Positions 44,611 through 53,128 of a stretch of 56,998 nt of DNA are shown one piece after another. The position numbers and the translations under genes are program-made. Source of the stretch: an uncultured Pelagibacteraceae bacterium (lineage in GTDB: Bacteria > Pseudomonadota > Alphaproteobacteria > Pelagibacterales > Pelagibacteraceae); NCBI GenBank assembly GCA_902598125.1, contig CACKAJ010000005.1, positions 1 through 56,998 on the forward strand, in the 5' to 3' direction. The notes under the pieces were generated by a model, which searched no databases, was not told the origin of the DNA, and saw only the letters and a program-made list of their open reading frames with translations. Each line of letters starts with the position of its first letter. Positions within the stretch are counted from its first letter, which is position 1.

Positions 44611-45510
44611 ATGTCTATAAAATTAGGAATAGCACCAATAGCATGGAGTAATGATGACATGCCAGAACTAGGAGGCGACACTACTTTAGAACAATGTTTA
44701 GCGGAGGCTAGTAAAGCTGGTTTTACAGGAATAGAGTCAGGAGGTAAATTTCCAAAAAATTCTAAAGAGTTATTACCTAAATTACAAAAAGAAAATTTAC
44801 AATTGTGCTCTGGTTGGTATGGGGCTCAGCTTTTAAAAAATACACCCTCAGAAGAATTTGAATTAATGCTTCCACAATTAACCCTTTTTAAAGATTGTGA
44901 CTCACCATGTATGGTTTTTGCAGAAGTTACTAATTCAATTCAAGGAGACCCTAAAACACCATTATCAAAACGACCAAAGTTGTCAGAGGATGAATGGGAA
45001 TTATTAATTTCTAGAATAAATGAAATTAGCAAAATGATGATGGATGAAGGAATGCCTCTTGCTTATCATCATCACATGGGAACTGTAATAGAAACAGAAA
45101 GAGAAACAAAAAGATTGATTGAAAATACAAATGACACAGTAAAACTTTTAATTGATACCGGTCACATGTTATTTGCTCAAGGTAATTCAATTAAACTTGC
45201 AGAAGATTTTAGTGAAAGATTAATTCATGTTCACTGTAAAGATATTCGTAAAGAAGTATTAGATAAATCTTTAAAAAATGACAGTACTTTTAGACAAGCA
45301 TTTTTAGATGGTGCATTCACAGTTCCTGGTGATGGATGCATTAATTACAAACCTTTCTTAGAGGTTTTACATAAAAAAAAATATGAAGGATGGTTAGTAG
45401 TTGAAGCAGAACAAGATCCAGCTAAAGCTAATCCATTTGAGTATGCAAAAATCGGTTTTAATTATTTAAGTAAAACAGCTAAAGAATGTGGTTTTGAAAT
45501 AATTAATTAA
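44611..45510 (+). CDS. iolE: Inosose dehydratase (IolE)
   Basis: IolE removes water from scyllo-inosose to give the diketone used by IolD. The 299 residues match the family: KLGIAPIAWSNDDMPELGG at the N-terminus, GFTGIESGGKFP, LQLCSGWYGAQLL, and metal-site residues in LAYHHHMGT, LLIDTGHM, LIHVHCKDIRKEVL and LVVEAEQDP. The HCKDIR string and the NDDMPELGG opening are specific for IolE within the xylose-isomerase-like TIM barrels. Its 3' end overlaps the convergent pilin-like gene by four bases. Confidence 0.95.
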   Translation: MSIKLGIAPIAWSNDDMPELGGDTTLEQCLAEASKAGFTGIESGGKFPKNSKELLPKLQKENLQLCSGWYGAQLLKNTPSEEFELMLPQLTLFKDCDSPCMVFAEVTNSIQGDPKTPLSKRPKLSEDEWELLISRINEISKMMMDEGMPLAYHHHMGTVIETERETKRLIENTNDTVKLLIDTGHMLFAQGNSIKLAEDFSERLIHVHCKDIRKEVLDKSLKNDSTFRQAFLDGAFTVPGDGCINYKPFLEVLHKKKYEGWLVVEAEQDPAKANPFEYAKIGFNYLSKTAKECGFEIIN

Positions 45511-46016
45511 CGATAAGCAGAAACAAGTTCATTATTACCAGCCGCAACACATGGTGATTTTACGCAAGTTCCAATAACCCATTCAGATCCTGCCTCTGAT
45601 TCAAAATTGCTTTCAGACACAAAAATTATCCCCTTGTCAGTGGATTGGCCAGCTTTACCTTCTGCTTGAATTCTAGGATCTTGCGAAGTTTGAATTAACG
45701 GCTTTTCAATTTTATATGGATTATTTAATTTAAAATTATCTAGGATATATTTTACTATATTTGATGAAGTCCAAGTTGAATTACAGTTTTCTCCCCAGGC
45801 AGTTTTTCCATTTTCGTTAGAACTACATTCGTTTACTTCATTATTAATAAATTCAACAACTGTTTTATGATTAAATTTTATGTCATTTGCTTTTTGAACA
45901 ACAGCAGAACGAGTTGACGCTGTCCAAATTAACATAATTATTACATACGTTAATGAACTTATAACTAATAATTCAAGAGGGCCAAAATTTTTTAATTTTC
46001 TGCTTAAATCTATCAT
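45507..46016 (-). CDS. Single-span exported protein, pseudopilin-like
   Basis: A 169-residue protein with one hydrophobic segment (about residues 12-32, GPLELLVISSLTYVIIMLIW) and a long polar remainder predicted outside the membrane. The N-terminal layout, with Glu two residues into the hydrophobic stretch, recalls type IV pilin-like proteins, though a proper GFTLIE cleavage site is absent. Four cysteines in the exported part (CSSNENGKTAWGENC and CVKSPC) could form two disulfides. I do not recognise a family. It overlaps the hydroxyacid dehydrogenase gene by four bases. Confidence 0.6.
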   Translation of the reverse strand: MIDLSRKLKNFGPLELLVISSLTYVIIMLIWTASTRSAVVQKANDIKFNHKTVVEFINNEVNECSSNENGKTAWGENCNSTWTSSNIVKYILDNFKLNNPYKIEKPLIQTSQDPRIQAEGKAGQSTDKGIIFVSESNFESEAGSEWVIGTCVKSPCVAAGNNELVSAYR

Positions 46017-46969
46017 GTTTTTACAATCATTGATTTATCCAATGTATTTTCAAAAAAATCAATAATATTTTTTGTTGTTTCAATAGCCATTCTTGATTTG
46101 CATTCATTAGTAAATGTTGCTGAATGAGGGCTGAGTAAAACTTTTTTATTATAAATTAAAGGATTATTTTTATCTATTGGTTCTTTTTCAAAAACATCTA
46201 ATCCTGCACCGAATATAATATTATTTTTTAGCGCTTTATCTAAATCAATTTCATTTATTATCCCGCCTCTTGACGTATTAATAATTACTGCATTTTTCTT
46301 CATTGATTTAATTTTTTCGTAATTGATCATATTTTTGGTTTTTTCTGTTAAAGGAATATGTAAAGAAAGATAATCACAATTTTTTAAACCTTCTTCTAAA
46401 TTTTCAATTTTATTTCCACCAAAATTTTTAATTACTTCTGCAGTTACAAATGGATCATAAACATTTACCTTCATATCAAAGCCTAAACATCTTTTTATAA
46501 GACTTTTCCCAATTCTCCCAAAACCAACAATAAACATTTCTTTATTGAATAACTCTAGTGTTTCAATTTTTGAGGCATTTTTTTTAAAATTTCCTAATCT
46601 GACTTCATTATCGTATTTATTAATACTTTTTGATATTGATAACATCATGTAAATAACATGCTCTGCTACAGCCACTGCATTAGCAGTCGCAGTAATTAAT
46701 AACGAAATATTTTTTTTTTTTATATAAGGAAGATCTACGTTGTCATAACCAACTCCATGTCTAGAAATAACTTTCAAATTCGGACAATGTTTTAGAATAT
46801 TCTCTTTAAGTTTAGATACTCTTAAAGTACATCCATCAAACTTAGGAAGTTTTTCAATTAGATTTTTCTCAGAAACATCTGTAATCAATTCATAATCGAA
46901 TTCTGAATTTTTTTCTAAAAGTTTTAATCCATCTTTATGAATTTGTTCTATAATGGCGATTTTTTTCAT
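46013..46969 (-). CDS. D-isomer-specific 2-hydroxyacid dehydrogenase (phosphoglycerate dehydrogenase-like)
   Basis: A 318-residue NAD-dependent dehydrogenase. It has the substrate-domain start VISRHGVGYDNVDL, the Rossmann loop FIVGFGRIGKSLIKR, and the catalytic Arg/Glu/His in NTSRGGIINE, GLDVFEKEP and LLSPHSATFTNE. It resembles SerA-type enzymes but lacks the C-terminal ACT domains, so it could serve serine synthesis or another 2-hydroxyacid. The ATG lies only seven bases after the 3' end of tRNA-Glu on the same strand, so once the tRNA is released its message would have almost no leader. Confidence 0.88.
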   Translation of the reverse strand: MKKIAIIEQIHKDGLKLLEKNSEFDYELITDVSEKNLIEKLPKFDGCTLRVSKLKENILKHCPNLKVISRHGVGYDNVDLPYIKKKNISLLITATANAVAVAEHVIYMMLSISKSINKYDNEVRLGNFKKNASKIETLELFNKEMFIVGFGRIGKSLIKRCLGFDMKVNVYDPFVTAEVIKNFGGNKIENLEEGLKNCDYLSLHIPLTEKTKNMINYEKIKSMKKNAVIINTSRGGIINEIDLDKALKNNIIFGAGLDVFEKEPIDKNNPLIYNKKVLLSPHSATFTNECKSRMAIETTKNIIDFFENTLDKSMIVKT

Positions 46970-46976
46970 ACATTGT

Positions 46977-47051
46977 TGGCGGTCCCAAGGGGAATCGAAC
47001 CCCTCTTTGTTGGATGAAAACCAACTGTCCTAACCGATAGACGATGGGACC
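46977..47051 (-). tRNA. tRNA-Glu (UUC)
   Basis: A 75-base cloverleaf on the reverse strand: acceptor GGTCCCA pairs with TGGGACC, discriminator G, encoded CCA; anticodon stem GTTGG/CCAAC encloses TTTTCAT with anticodon TTC; T arm GAGGG-type pairing with TTCGATT loop. Its first 22 bases are also the last 22 bases of the recJ reading frame, and the next gene's ATG is seven bases past the CCA. Confidence 0.98.
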
Positions 47052-48814
47052 GTATTTTTGAAAGTCTTATTAACAGAAATATCATCGATAATAAACTCTA
47101 CATTTGATTGCCCTTTCCACTCATTTAGGGATAATTTACCAGCAATATTAAATGATTTATTATTTTTTTTGAGTAGATAGCTTCCTAAGTCATTTTCTGT
47201 CGCATTAAAAGCTATAGACTTTATAGTGGAACCGTCTTCACCTATCAAAACTGATTTTACATGCTTTTCACCAACAATTTTTCCATTAATTGTTTTAACA
47301 TCCTCAATAATGAATTTTGGTTCTGGATTACCAGATCCAAATGGAGATAGTAATGCAATTTTATTATAAAATTCTAAGTTAACTGCAGATGGTGCAATAA
47401 TACTATCAAATAATAACGGTTTTTCACTTTTCAAATTTTCATTTATTCCTTTAAACTTCTTAAAAACAAATTCTTTAAAAATATTTATATTTTCAATTTT
47501 TATAGAAAATCCACCAGCCATTTTATGCCCTCCACCTTTTATTAAGATCTTTTTTTGAGAAGCAGCAATAATAACTGAACCAATATCAAAACCTACTATA
47601 GATCTTGCTGATGCTTTTCCGACATTTCCATCTAATGAAATTAATATAACTGGTTTATTGAATTTATCTTTTAATCTTGCAGCTACTATACCAATTACTC
47701 CTTCATGCCAATTTTTACCACTCATTACTAGTACAGGATCATTAAAATAATCCTTTGTTTTATTTAAAATTTTTTTTAAAAGATCTTTCTCAAGTATTTG
47801 TCTTTCGGTGTTGTATTGATTTAATTCAGAAGCTAATCTAAATGTATATTTAGGATCTTTATTTAATAATAAATTTGCTCCATGTGAGCATTTGCCAACT
47901 CGTCCACCTGCATTTATTCTAGGTCCCAACAAATAACCTAAATGATATATGGAAGGATTGCTCTCAATTTTGCATACCTCCCATAAAGTTTTTAAACCAA
48001 GATTTTTTTTTGATTTCATTATTTTTAATCCTTGCTTAACTATTGCTCTATTTAAACCTATTAAAGGAACAACATCACATACTGTACCTAGTGAAACTAA
48101 ATCAAGATAGTTAATCAAATTAGGTTCTTTAAAATTTTCTTGAATAAACCAACCAACATTTCTTAATTTTCTATTAAGTGAGACCAAAAACATAAAAGAA
48201 ACACCAGCTGCGCATAAGTATTGTAAATTTGATGTATCATCTAATCTATTAGGATTAACTATTGAAAAAGCCTTTGGTAAATTAATTTCTGATTGATGAT
48301 GGTCTAAAACAATAACATCAACTTTTTTTTCTCTTGCAAAATTTATTGCATCAAAAGATAAAGTTCCACAATCAACAGTAAAAATAATTTTCACTTTTTT
48401 ATCAATTAATTCTTGAAAACTTTTAATAGATGGTCCATATCCCTCTTTTTTTCTATCTGGTATATAAATTTCATAATCTATATTTAATTCAGAAAAATAA
48501 TTTCCAAGTAAAGCTGTTGAAGTAGCTCCATCAACATCATAATCACCAAAAATACCTATTTTTTCTTTTCTAATTATTGCTTCAACTGTTCTCTTTGATG
48601 ATTTCTCCATATCGATTAAGATATCTGGATTTGGTAAGAAATTTTTTATTGAAGGATTTAAAAAATAATTTATTTCATCTTTTTTAATTTTCCTTATTGA
48701 TAAAAGTTTTGATACAATTTCATCTAAAAAAAAGTTTTCTTTAAAAAAAATAAGGTCTTCTTCATTGTATTTTTTTAAAACCCAATTTTTACCATTTAAT
48801 GAAAGCAAGCTCAT
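47030..48814 (-). CDS. recJ: Single-stranded-DNA exonuclease RecJ
   Basis: RecJ is a 5'-3' exonuclease used in recombination and mismatch repair. The 594 residues show the DHH-phosphoesterase motifs: IGIFGDYDVDGATSTAL, IFTVDCGT, VIVLDHHQSE, and the DHHA1 half with VIGIVAARLKDKFNKPVI and GGGHKMAGGFSIK. A C-terminal OB fold closes the protein. The frame stays open into the downstream tRNA-Glu, and the stop TAG is in the tRNA D-loop (codons for TVPSSIG are tRNA sequence), so tRNA processing would cut off the stop codon. The start overlaps glpX by four bases. Confidence 0.96.
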   Translation of the reverse strand: MSLLSLNGKNWVLKKYNEEDLIFFKENFFLDEIVSKLLSIRKIKKDEINYFLNPSIKNFLPNPDILIDMEKSSKRTVEAIIRKEKIGIFGDYDVDGATSTALLGNYFSELNIDYEIYIPDRKKEGYGPSIKSFQELIDKKVKIIFTVDCGTLSFDAINFAREKKVDVIVLDHHQSEINLPKAFSIVNPNRLDDTSNLQYLCAAGVSFMFLVSLNRKLRNVGWFIQENFKEPNLINYLDLVSLGTVCDVVPLIGLNRAIVKQGLKIMKSKKNLGLKTLWEVCKIESNPSIYHLGYLLGPRINAGGRVGKCSHGANLLLNKDPKYTFRLASELNQYNTERQILEKDLLKKILNKTKDYFNDPVLVMSGKNWHEGVIGIVAARLKDKFNKPVILISLDGNVGKASARSIVGFDIGSVIIAASQKKILIKGGGHKMAGGFSIKIENINIFKEFVFKKFKGINENLKSEKPLLFDSIIAPSAVNLEFYNKIALLSPFGSGNPEPKFIIEDVKTINGKIVGEKHVKSVLIGEDGSTIKSIAFNATENDLGSYLLKKNNKSFNIAGKLSLNEWKGQSNVEFIIDDISVNKTFKNTVPSSIG

Positions 48815-49752
48815 TTATTATAAATATTAGTAATTGACTTAATTACTTTTTTACTTTTATGAAGAACAAAGGTGTTTACTTCGAACTCATTTCCTAAATC
48901 TAATACTCCCTTTGCTAAATCTCCAGATGTAACTCCTGTAGCACAAAAGATAACATCTCCTTTGACCATATCTTCTATATTATATTTCTTTTTAACATCA
49001 GTGATGCCAAGTTTTTTTGCTCTTACTTTTCCCTCTTCGTCTAATACTAATCGTCCTTGAATTTGACCTCCATAGCAAGAAAGAGCTGATGCAACAATCA
49101 CCCCTTCTGGTGCACCTCCTGTGCTATAATAAATATCATTTTTAGGATTTTCTCCAATTACACTTAAAGCTCCAGCAATATCGCCATCTGTTATATAATT
49201 AATATTCACATTCATTTTGTTAAGTGTTTCAATAATTTGATTATGTCTTTCTCTTTTAAGAACACATGCATTTAATTCTGATATTTCTTTATTTTTAGCC
49301 TTAGCTAATAATTTAATATTTTTTTCAACTCCATTATCAAGGTCCAATAAATTCTTGGGTAAATTTGAACCAATTACAATTTTTTCCATGTAGGTATCAG
49401 GAGCAGATAATAAGCCACCTTTTTCAGAAATAGCTAATACTGAAAAGGCGTTTGGTTCACCATTAGCAGTAAATTTTGTTCCTTCCAATGGATCAACTGC
49501 AATATCAAATTTTGGTCCATTAAGCGTTCCAAGTTTTTCTCCTATATAAAGCATTGGCGCTTCATCCATTTCACCTTCTCCAATAACAACTGTTCCTTCC
49601 ATATTAATTTTGTTAAGTTCACGTCTCATTGGATCAACGGCACCTTTATCAGCTGCAATTTTATCTTTTTTCCCAATAAACTTTGAAGCTCCAATCGCAG
49701 CTTTTTCTGTTACTTTTGTAAATAAATTTAAAAATTTTTTATCAATTGACAT
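48811..49752 (-). CDS. glpX: Fructose-1,6-bisphosphatase, class II (GlpX)
   Basis: GlpX hydrolyses fructose-1,6-bisphosphate to fructose-6-phosphate in gluconeogenesis. The 313 residues carry GEGEMDEAPMLYIGEKLG and DIAVDPLEGTKFTANGEPNA, the lithium-sensitive phosphatase metal site, then DGDIAGAL and STGGAPEGVIVASAL. Length is typical. It sits between hom and recJ, with a 4-base overlap to recJ and three bases after hom. Confidence 0.95.
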   Translation of the reverse strand: MSIDKKFLNLFTKVTEKAAIGASKFIGKKDKIAADKGAVDPMRRELNKINMEGTVVIGEGEMDEAPMLYIGEKLGTLNGPKFDIAVDPLEGTKFTANGEPNAFSVLAISEKGGLLSAPDTYMEKIVIGSNLPKNLLDLDNGVEKNIKLLAKAKNKEISELNACVLKRERHNQIIETLNKMNVNINYITDGDIAGALSVIGENPKNDIYYSTGGAPEGVIVASALSCYGGQIQGRLVLDEEGKVRAKKLGITDVKKKYNIEDMVKGDVIFCATGVTSGDLAKGVLDLGNEFEVNTFVLHKSKKVIKSITNIYNK

Positions 49753-49755
49753 GAA

Positions 49756-51039
49756 TCAATCGTCAATTCTTATCATTTTTGATTTATGTTTAACATAATT
49801 CTTTTTATCAACTTCTTTAAGAGTTTTATTTAAATATACGTCTTTCGCTTTATGAGTAATTATTATTATGGAAGATGAATTCTTATTTTTATGAGGGTTT
49901 TGTACTAATCTTTTAATTGAAACTTTATTCTTAGAAAAAATGTTAGTTATGTTTGATAAAACTCCAGATTTATCTTCAACTTCGAATCTTAAATATGCAG
50001 AAAAAAATCTATCATTTATGTTTTCAAAATTTAATTTTTTTCTTTCTTTATTAGAAAGTGAAAAAGGGAATTTAATGTTACCACGTAATATTGATGAGAT
50101 ATCAGATACTAGTGCTGAGGTAGTAGCTGCAGCACCTGCGCCCGCTCCTTGGATAATACTTTGACCTACCGGCTTACCATCAACAATAACAGCATTTAAC
50201 ACACCATCTATGCCTGCAACATATGAGTCTTTTTTTATTAACGTGGGATGTACTCTTTGATAAATTTTATTATTTATAGACTCTGCAAAACCTAAAAGTT
50301 TAATTTTATAACCTAGTTTGTTAGCATTATTTATATCTGTTTTGTCTATATTTTTAATTCCTTCAACGTAAATATTGTTGTTTAAAAATGAGTTAAAACA
50401 CAAAGAAGATAAAATCTTCAGTTTTGAAGCGACGTCGTCTCCATTTAGATCAGCTGACGGATTAGACTCAGCATAACCTAGATCTTTAGCATCATTTAAT
50501 ACTTCATTAAAATTTTTATTTTTTTTGTCCATAGTAGAAAGTATATAGTTTGAAGTGCCGTTAAAAATTCCATAAATTTTAGATATTCTGTTTGCAATAA
50601 GACCCTCTTTTAAAGATCTAATTATTGGAACACCACCACATACGGACGCTTCAAACTCAAGATTAACTTTATTTTTTTCTGCGATTCTTGAAAGTTTGTC
50701 TCCATATTTAGCAATTAAAGCTTTATTAGCAGTAACTACGTGTTTTTTATTTTTTAATGCTTCAAATACTAATTTTTTTGCAGGTCCTTCTGCACCACCA
50801 ATTAATTCTACAATTAAATCAATTTCACTAATTTTAGTAGAGTCAAGATAATTTTTTAGCCATTGTTTCTTTTTTATTTTTATTTTTCTTTTTTTACTTT
50901 TATTTTTGGCAGATACATATCTTACAAGAGGTACACAGTTATTTTTTTCAGTTAAAATTTTTCTATTATCATTAAGATATTTAAATAAATAACTGCCAAT
51001 GTTACCCAAACCAATTATTGCAATATTTAATTTTCTCAT
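49756..51039 (-). CDS. hom: Homoserine dehydrogenase
   Basis: This enzyme reduces aspartate semialdehyde to homoserine on the way to threonine and methionine. The 427 residues show the Rossmann start IAIIGLGNIGSYLFKYL, VTANKALIAKYGDKL, the family motif YGIFNGTSNYILSTM, DLGYAESNPSADLNGDDVASKL with catalytic residues, and a C-terminal ACT domain (DKSGVLSNITNIFSKN) likely for feedback control. It is monofunctional: no aspartokinase domain is fused. Confidence 0.96.
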   Translation of the reverse strand: MRKLNIAIIGLGNIGSYLFKYLNDNRKILTEKNNCVPLVRYVSAKNKSKKRKIKIKKKQWLKNYLDSTKISEIDLIVELIGGAEGPAKKLVFEALKNKKHVVTANKALIAKYGDKLSRIAEKNKVNLEFEASVCGGVPIIRSLKEGLIANRISKIYGIFNGTSNYILSTMDKKNKNFNEVLNDAKDLGYAESNPSADLNGDDVASKLKILSSLCFNSFLNNNIYVEGIKNIDKTDINNANKLGYKIKLLGFAESINNKIYQRVHPTLIKKDSYVAGIDGVLNAVIVDGKPVGQSIIQGAGAGAAATTSALVSDISSILRGNIKFPFSLSNKERKKLNFENINDRFFSAYLRFEVEDKSGVLSNITNIFSKNKVSIKRLVQNPHKNKNSSSIIIITHKAKDVYLNKTLKEVDKKNYVKHKSKMIRIDD

Positions 51040-51606
51040 TTATTGACGAACAGTTATATCAGGAAAACTCTTTTTTTTTCCTTCTTTTAACAAGTATTTT
51101 GATATTTCATCAATATTACATTTTTTTAATATTGTACAAACATCGATTACATCATTTTTTACTTTATTCAAATTTTTATTCTTTAAAATAGCTTTATCTT
51201 TATTTGAAACTTTTTTTCTATTTTTTTTAATTTTTTGTTTTTTTTCATTATTTTTAATTATTTTTTTTTCTACTTTGTAATCTTTTTTCTTCTTTTTTAA
51301 ATTTTTTTTAATTTCGATAACTTGTTCATTGGATAATGATTTTAATTCTTTAGAAGTTTTTTCCTTTTGAAGAATGTTAATCTTTTTATTACCAGTCAAA
51401 TCCCTATTAAGGTTTAGTTGAACCAAGTCAACTTCATTATCAATATTTTTATTTAAAATTTTTACCTCTAATGTAAGATTTTCTTGAAAAAATTGTTCTG
51501 CTTCAGCCTTATTTACACAGACATGGTCCCCACATATTAAAACTGTTTTAGGTTTACTACAATTCATTAAAAGTATTGATATAAAAATTAAAAATATAAT
51601 TTTCAT
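51040..51606 (-). CDS. Lysine-rich putative lipoprotein, unknown
   Basis: A 188-residue protein with a signal peptide and lipobox (FISILLMNCSKPK; Cys16). It has a short N-terminal module with CGDHVCVNKAEAEQFFQENL, a very lysine-rich middle (about residues 80-150) and a C-terminal segment containing a second cysteine pair, DVCTILKKCNID. The basic linker could contact nucleic acid, peptidoglycan teichoic-like polymers or simply span the periplasm. I recognise no family. It lies between argC and hom with a 4-base overlap to argC, so it is co-transcribed with amino acid genes. Confidence 0.7.
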   Translation of the reverse strand: MKIIFLIFISILLMNCSKPKTVLICGDHVCVNKAEAEQFFQENLTLEVKILNKNIDNEVDLVQLNLNRDLTGNKKINILQKEKTSKELKSLSNEQVIEIKKNLKKKKKDYKVEKKIIKNNEKKQKIKKNRKKVSNKDKAILKNKNLNKVKNDVIDVCTILKKCNIDEISKYLLKEGKKKSFPDITVRQ

Positions 51607-52640
51607 TTTAAACCTAAATTTTCTGGAAATCTAAATAAGACATTCATATTTTGAACTGCTTGCCCTGATGCTCCTTTGACAAGGTTATCAATTGCCGAAA
51701 ATATGATAAATTTATTTTTTACTCTTGTCTTACAAATTGAAATTTCACAATTATTAGTATTAAGAACATTGCCAGATCCTAATTCAGAATTTAGTTTTAA
51801 AATTTTTATAAACTTTGATTTTTTGTAAAATTTTACAAGAATATTTCTTAAAGATTTTCCAGAAACTCCTTTCTTTGAGTGAATGTAAATAGAAGTAAGA
51901 ATTCCTCTGAATGTTGGTAATAAATAAGGATTAAATGAAAAATTTATCTTTTTATTCGTATGTTTAAATAATTGCTGATCTATTTCACAAACATGTCTAT
52001 GATTGTTTGGACTATAACCAAATGTTGAAAAATATAAATTTTTATGTGTAAATTTTTTCTCAAAATTTTTTCCAGCTCCAGAATAGCCAGATTTTGAATC
52101 TATGGTCACATTTTTAATATCAAGGATGTTTTTTTTAATTAACGGTATCAATGGGATTTGAATAGAAGTTGGATAACAACCTGGGTTTGATATTATTCTA
52201 TAGTTTTTAATTTTTTTTCTATCAAGTTCTGGGATTGAATAGATAGTTTTTTTAATTAGTTTTTTAGCTTTGTGCTTAATATTATAATTGTTTTCATATA
52301 TCTTTGGATTTATTATTCTAAAATCTGCTGAAAGATCAATAAATTTTAATTTGTTGTATCTATTATAATATTTTGAGATTAATTTTTGAGCCTCCCCATT
52401 TGGAAGAGATAAAAAAACAACATCAAGATCTTTCCATATGATATTTTTAATGTGGGAAATTCTTGGTAATTTTTTTTTAATTCTTTTATCAAAAAAAATA
52501 ATATTTTTTCCAATTTTTTTCGTTGCACATAAATACCTTATATTAACTTGAGGATGTTTAGATAAAATGAACGTGAGATCTAAACCCGTGTATCCTGTTG
52601 CGCCAATTATAGCTATATTAATTTTGTTATCCTTAGACAT
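51603..52640 (-). CDS. argC: N-acetyl-gamma-glutamyl-phosphate reductase
   Basis: ArgC performs the NADPH-dependent third step of arginine synthesis. The 345 residues contain the nucleotide fold IAIIGATGYTGLDLTFIL, FLSLPNGEAQKLI, the catalytic cysteine in IISNPGCYPTSIQIPL, and SKSGYSGAGKNF. GHRHVCEI-like NNHRHVCEID gives the catalytic His. It follows rpsI after 44 bases in the reverse run, an alphaproteobacterial arrangement. Confidence 0.95.
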   Translation of the reverse strand: MSKDNKINIAIIGATGYTGLDLTFILSKHPQVNIRYLCATKKIGKNIIFFDKRIKKKLPRISHIKNIIWKDLDVVFLSLPNGEAQKLISKYYNRYNKLKFIDLSADFRIINPKIYENNYNIKHKAKKLIKKTIYSIPELDRKKIKNYRIISNPGCYPTSIQIPLIPLIKKNILDIKNVTIDSKSGYSGAGKNFEKKFTHKNLYFSTFGYSPNNHRHVCEIDQQLFKHTNKKINFSFNPYLLPTFRGILTSIYIHSKKGVSGKSLRNILVKFYKKSKFIKILKLNSELGSGNVLNTNNCEISICKTRVKNKFIIFSAIDNLVKGASGQAVQNMNVLFRFPENLGLK

Positions 52641-52684
52641 AATTTCTTATATCACCGTCTTCACTAATAGTTAAATTTAAATGA

Positions 52685-53128
52685 TTATCTTTTAGAAAAC
52701 TGGAAACTTCTTCTAGCTTTCCTGTGACCGTATTTTTTACGTTCCACAACTCTTGAGTCTCTGGTGGTAAGCTTGTCTTTTTTTAAAATTTTCTTTAAAT
52801 TTTCGTCGTGTGATATTAAAGCTTTTGAGATACCTAAAATAATTGCTCCTGCCTGGCCCGATAATCCCCCACCTTTAACAGAACATTTTACATCATAACT
52901 TGTTGCTACTGCAGAAATTTCTAAAGGTCTAGTAACGATAATTTGATGCACTGGTCTTTTAAAATATTCATTCATTTTTAAACCATTTACATGAATGTTT
53001 CCCGATCCTTTTTTAACCCAAACTTTTGCAATAGATCTTTTTCTTCTTCCTGTAGCATATTTACTATCTTTGAAATCTAATTTGATTTTTTTGGGTTTAT
53101 CAGAACTCTGTTGATTTGTTTGATCCAT
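52685..53128 (-). CDS. rpsI: 30S ribosomal protein S9
   Basis: S9 binds the 16S rRNA head, its C-terminal tail reaching the P-site tRNA. The 147 residues have a non-conserved N-terminal extension of about 20, then YATGRRKRSIAKVWVKKGSG, VKGGGLSGQAGAIILGISKAL and the basic tail VERKKYGHRKARRSFQFSKR, which is diagnostic. The start overlaps the rplM stop by one base, the normal rplM-rpsI pair. Confidence 0.97.
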   Translation of the reverse strand: MDQTNQQSSDKPKKIKLDFKDSKYATGRRKRSIAKVWVKKGSGNIHVNGLKMNEYFKRPVHQIIVTRPLEISAVATSYDVKCSVKGGGLSGQAGAIILGISKALISHDENLKKILKKDKLTTRDSRVVERKKYGHRKARRSFQFSKR

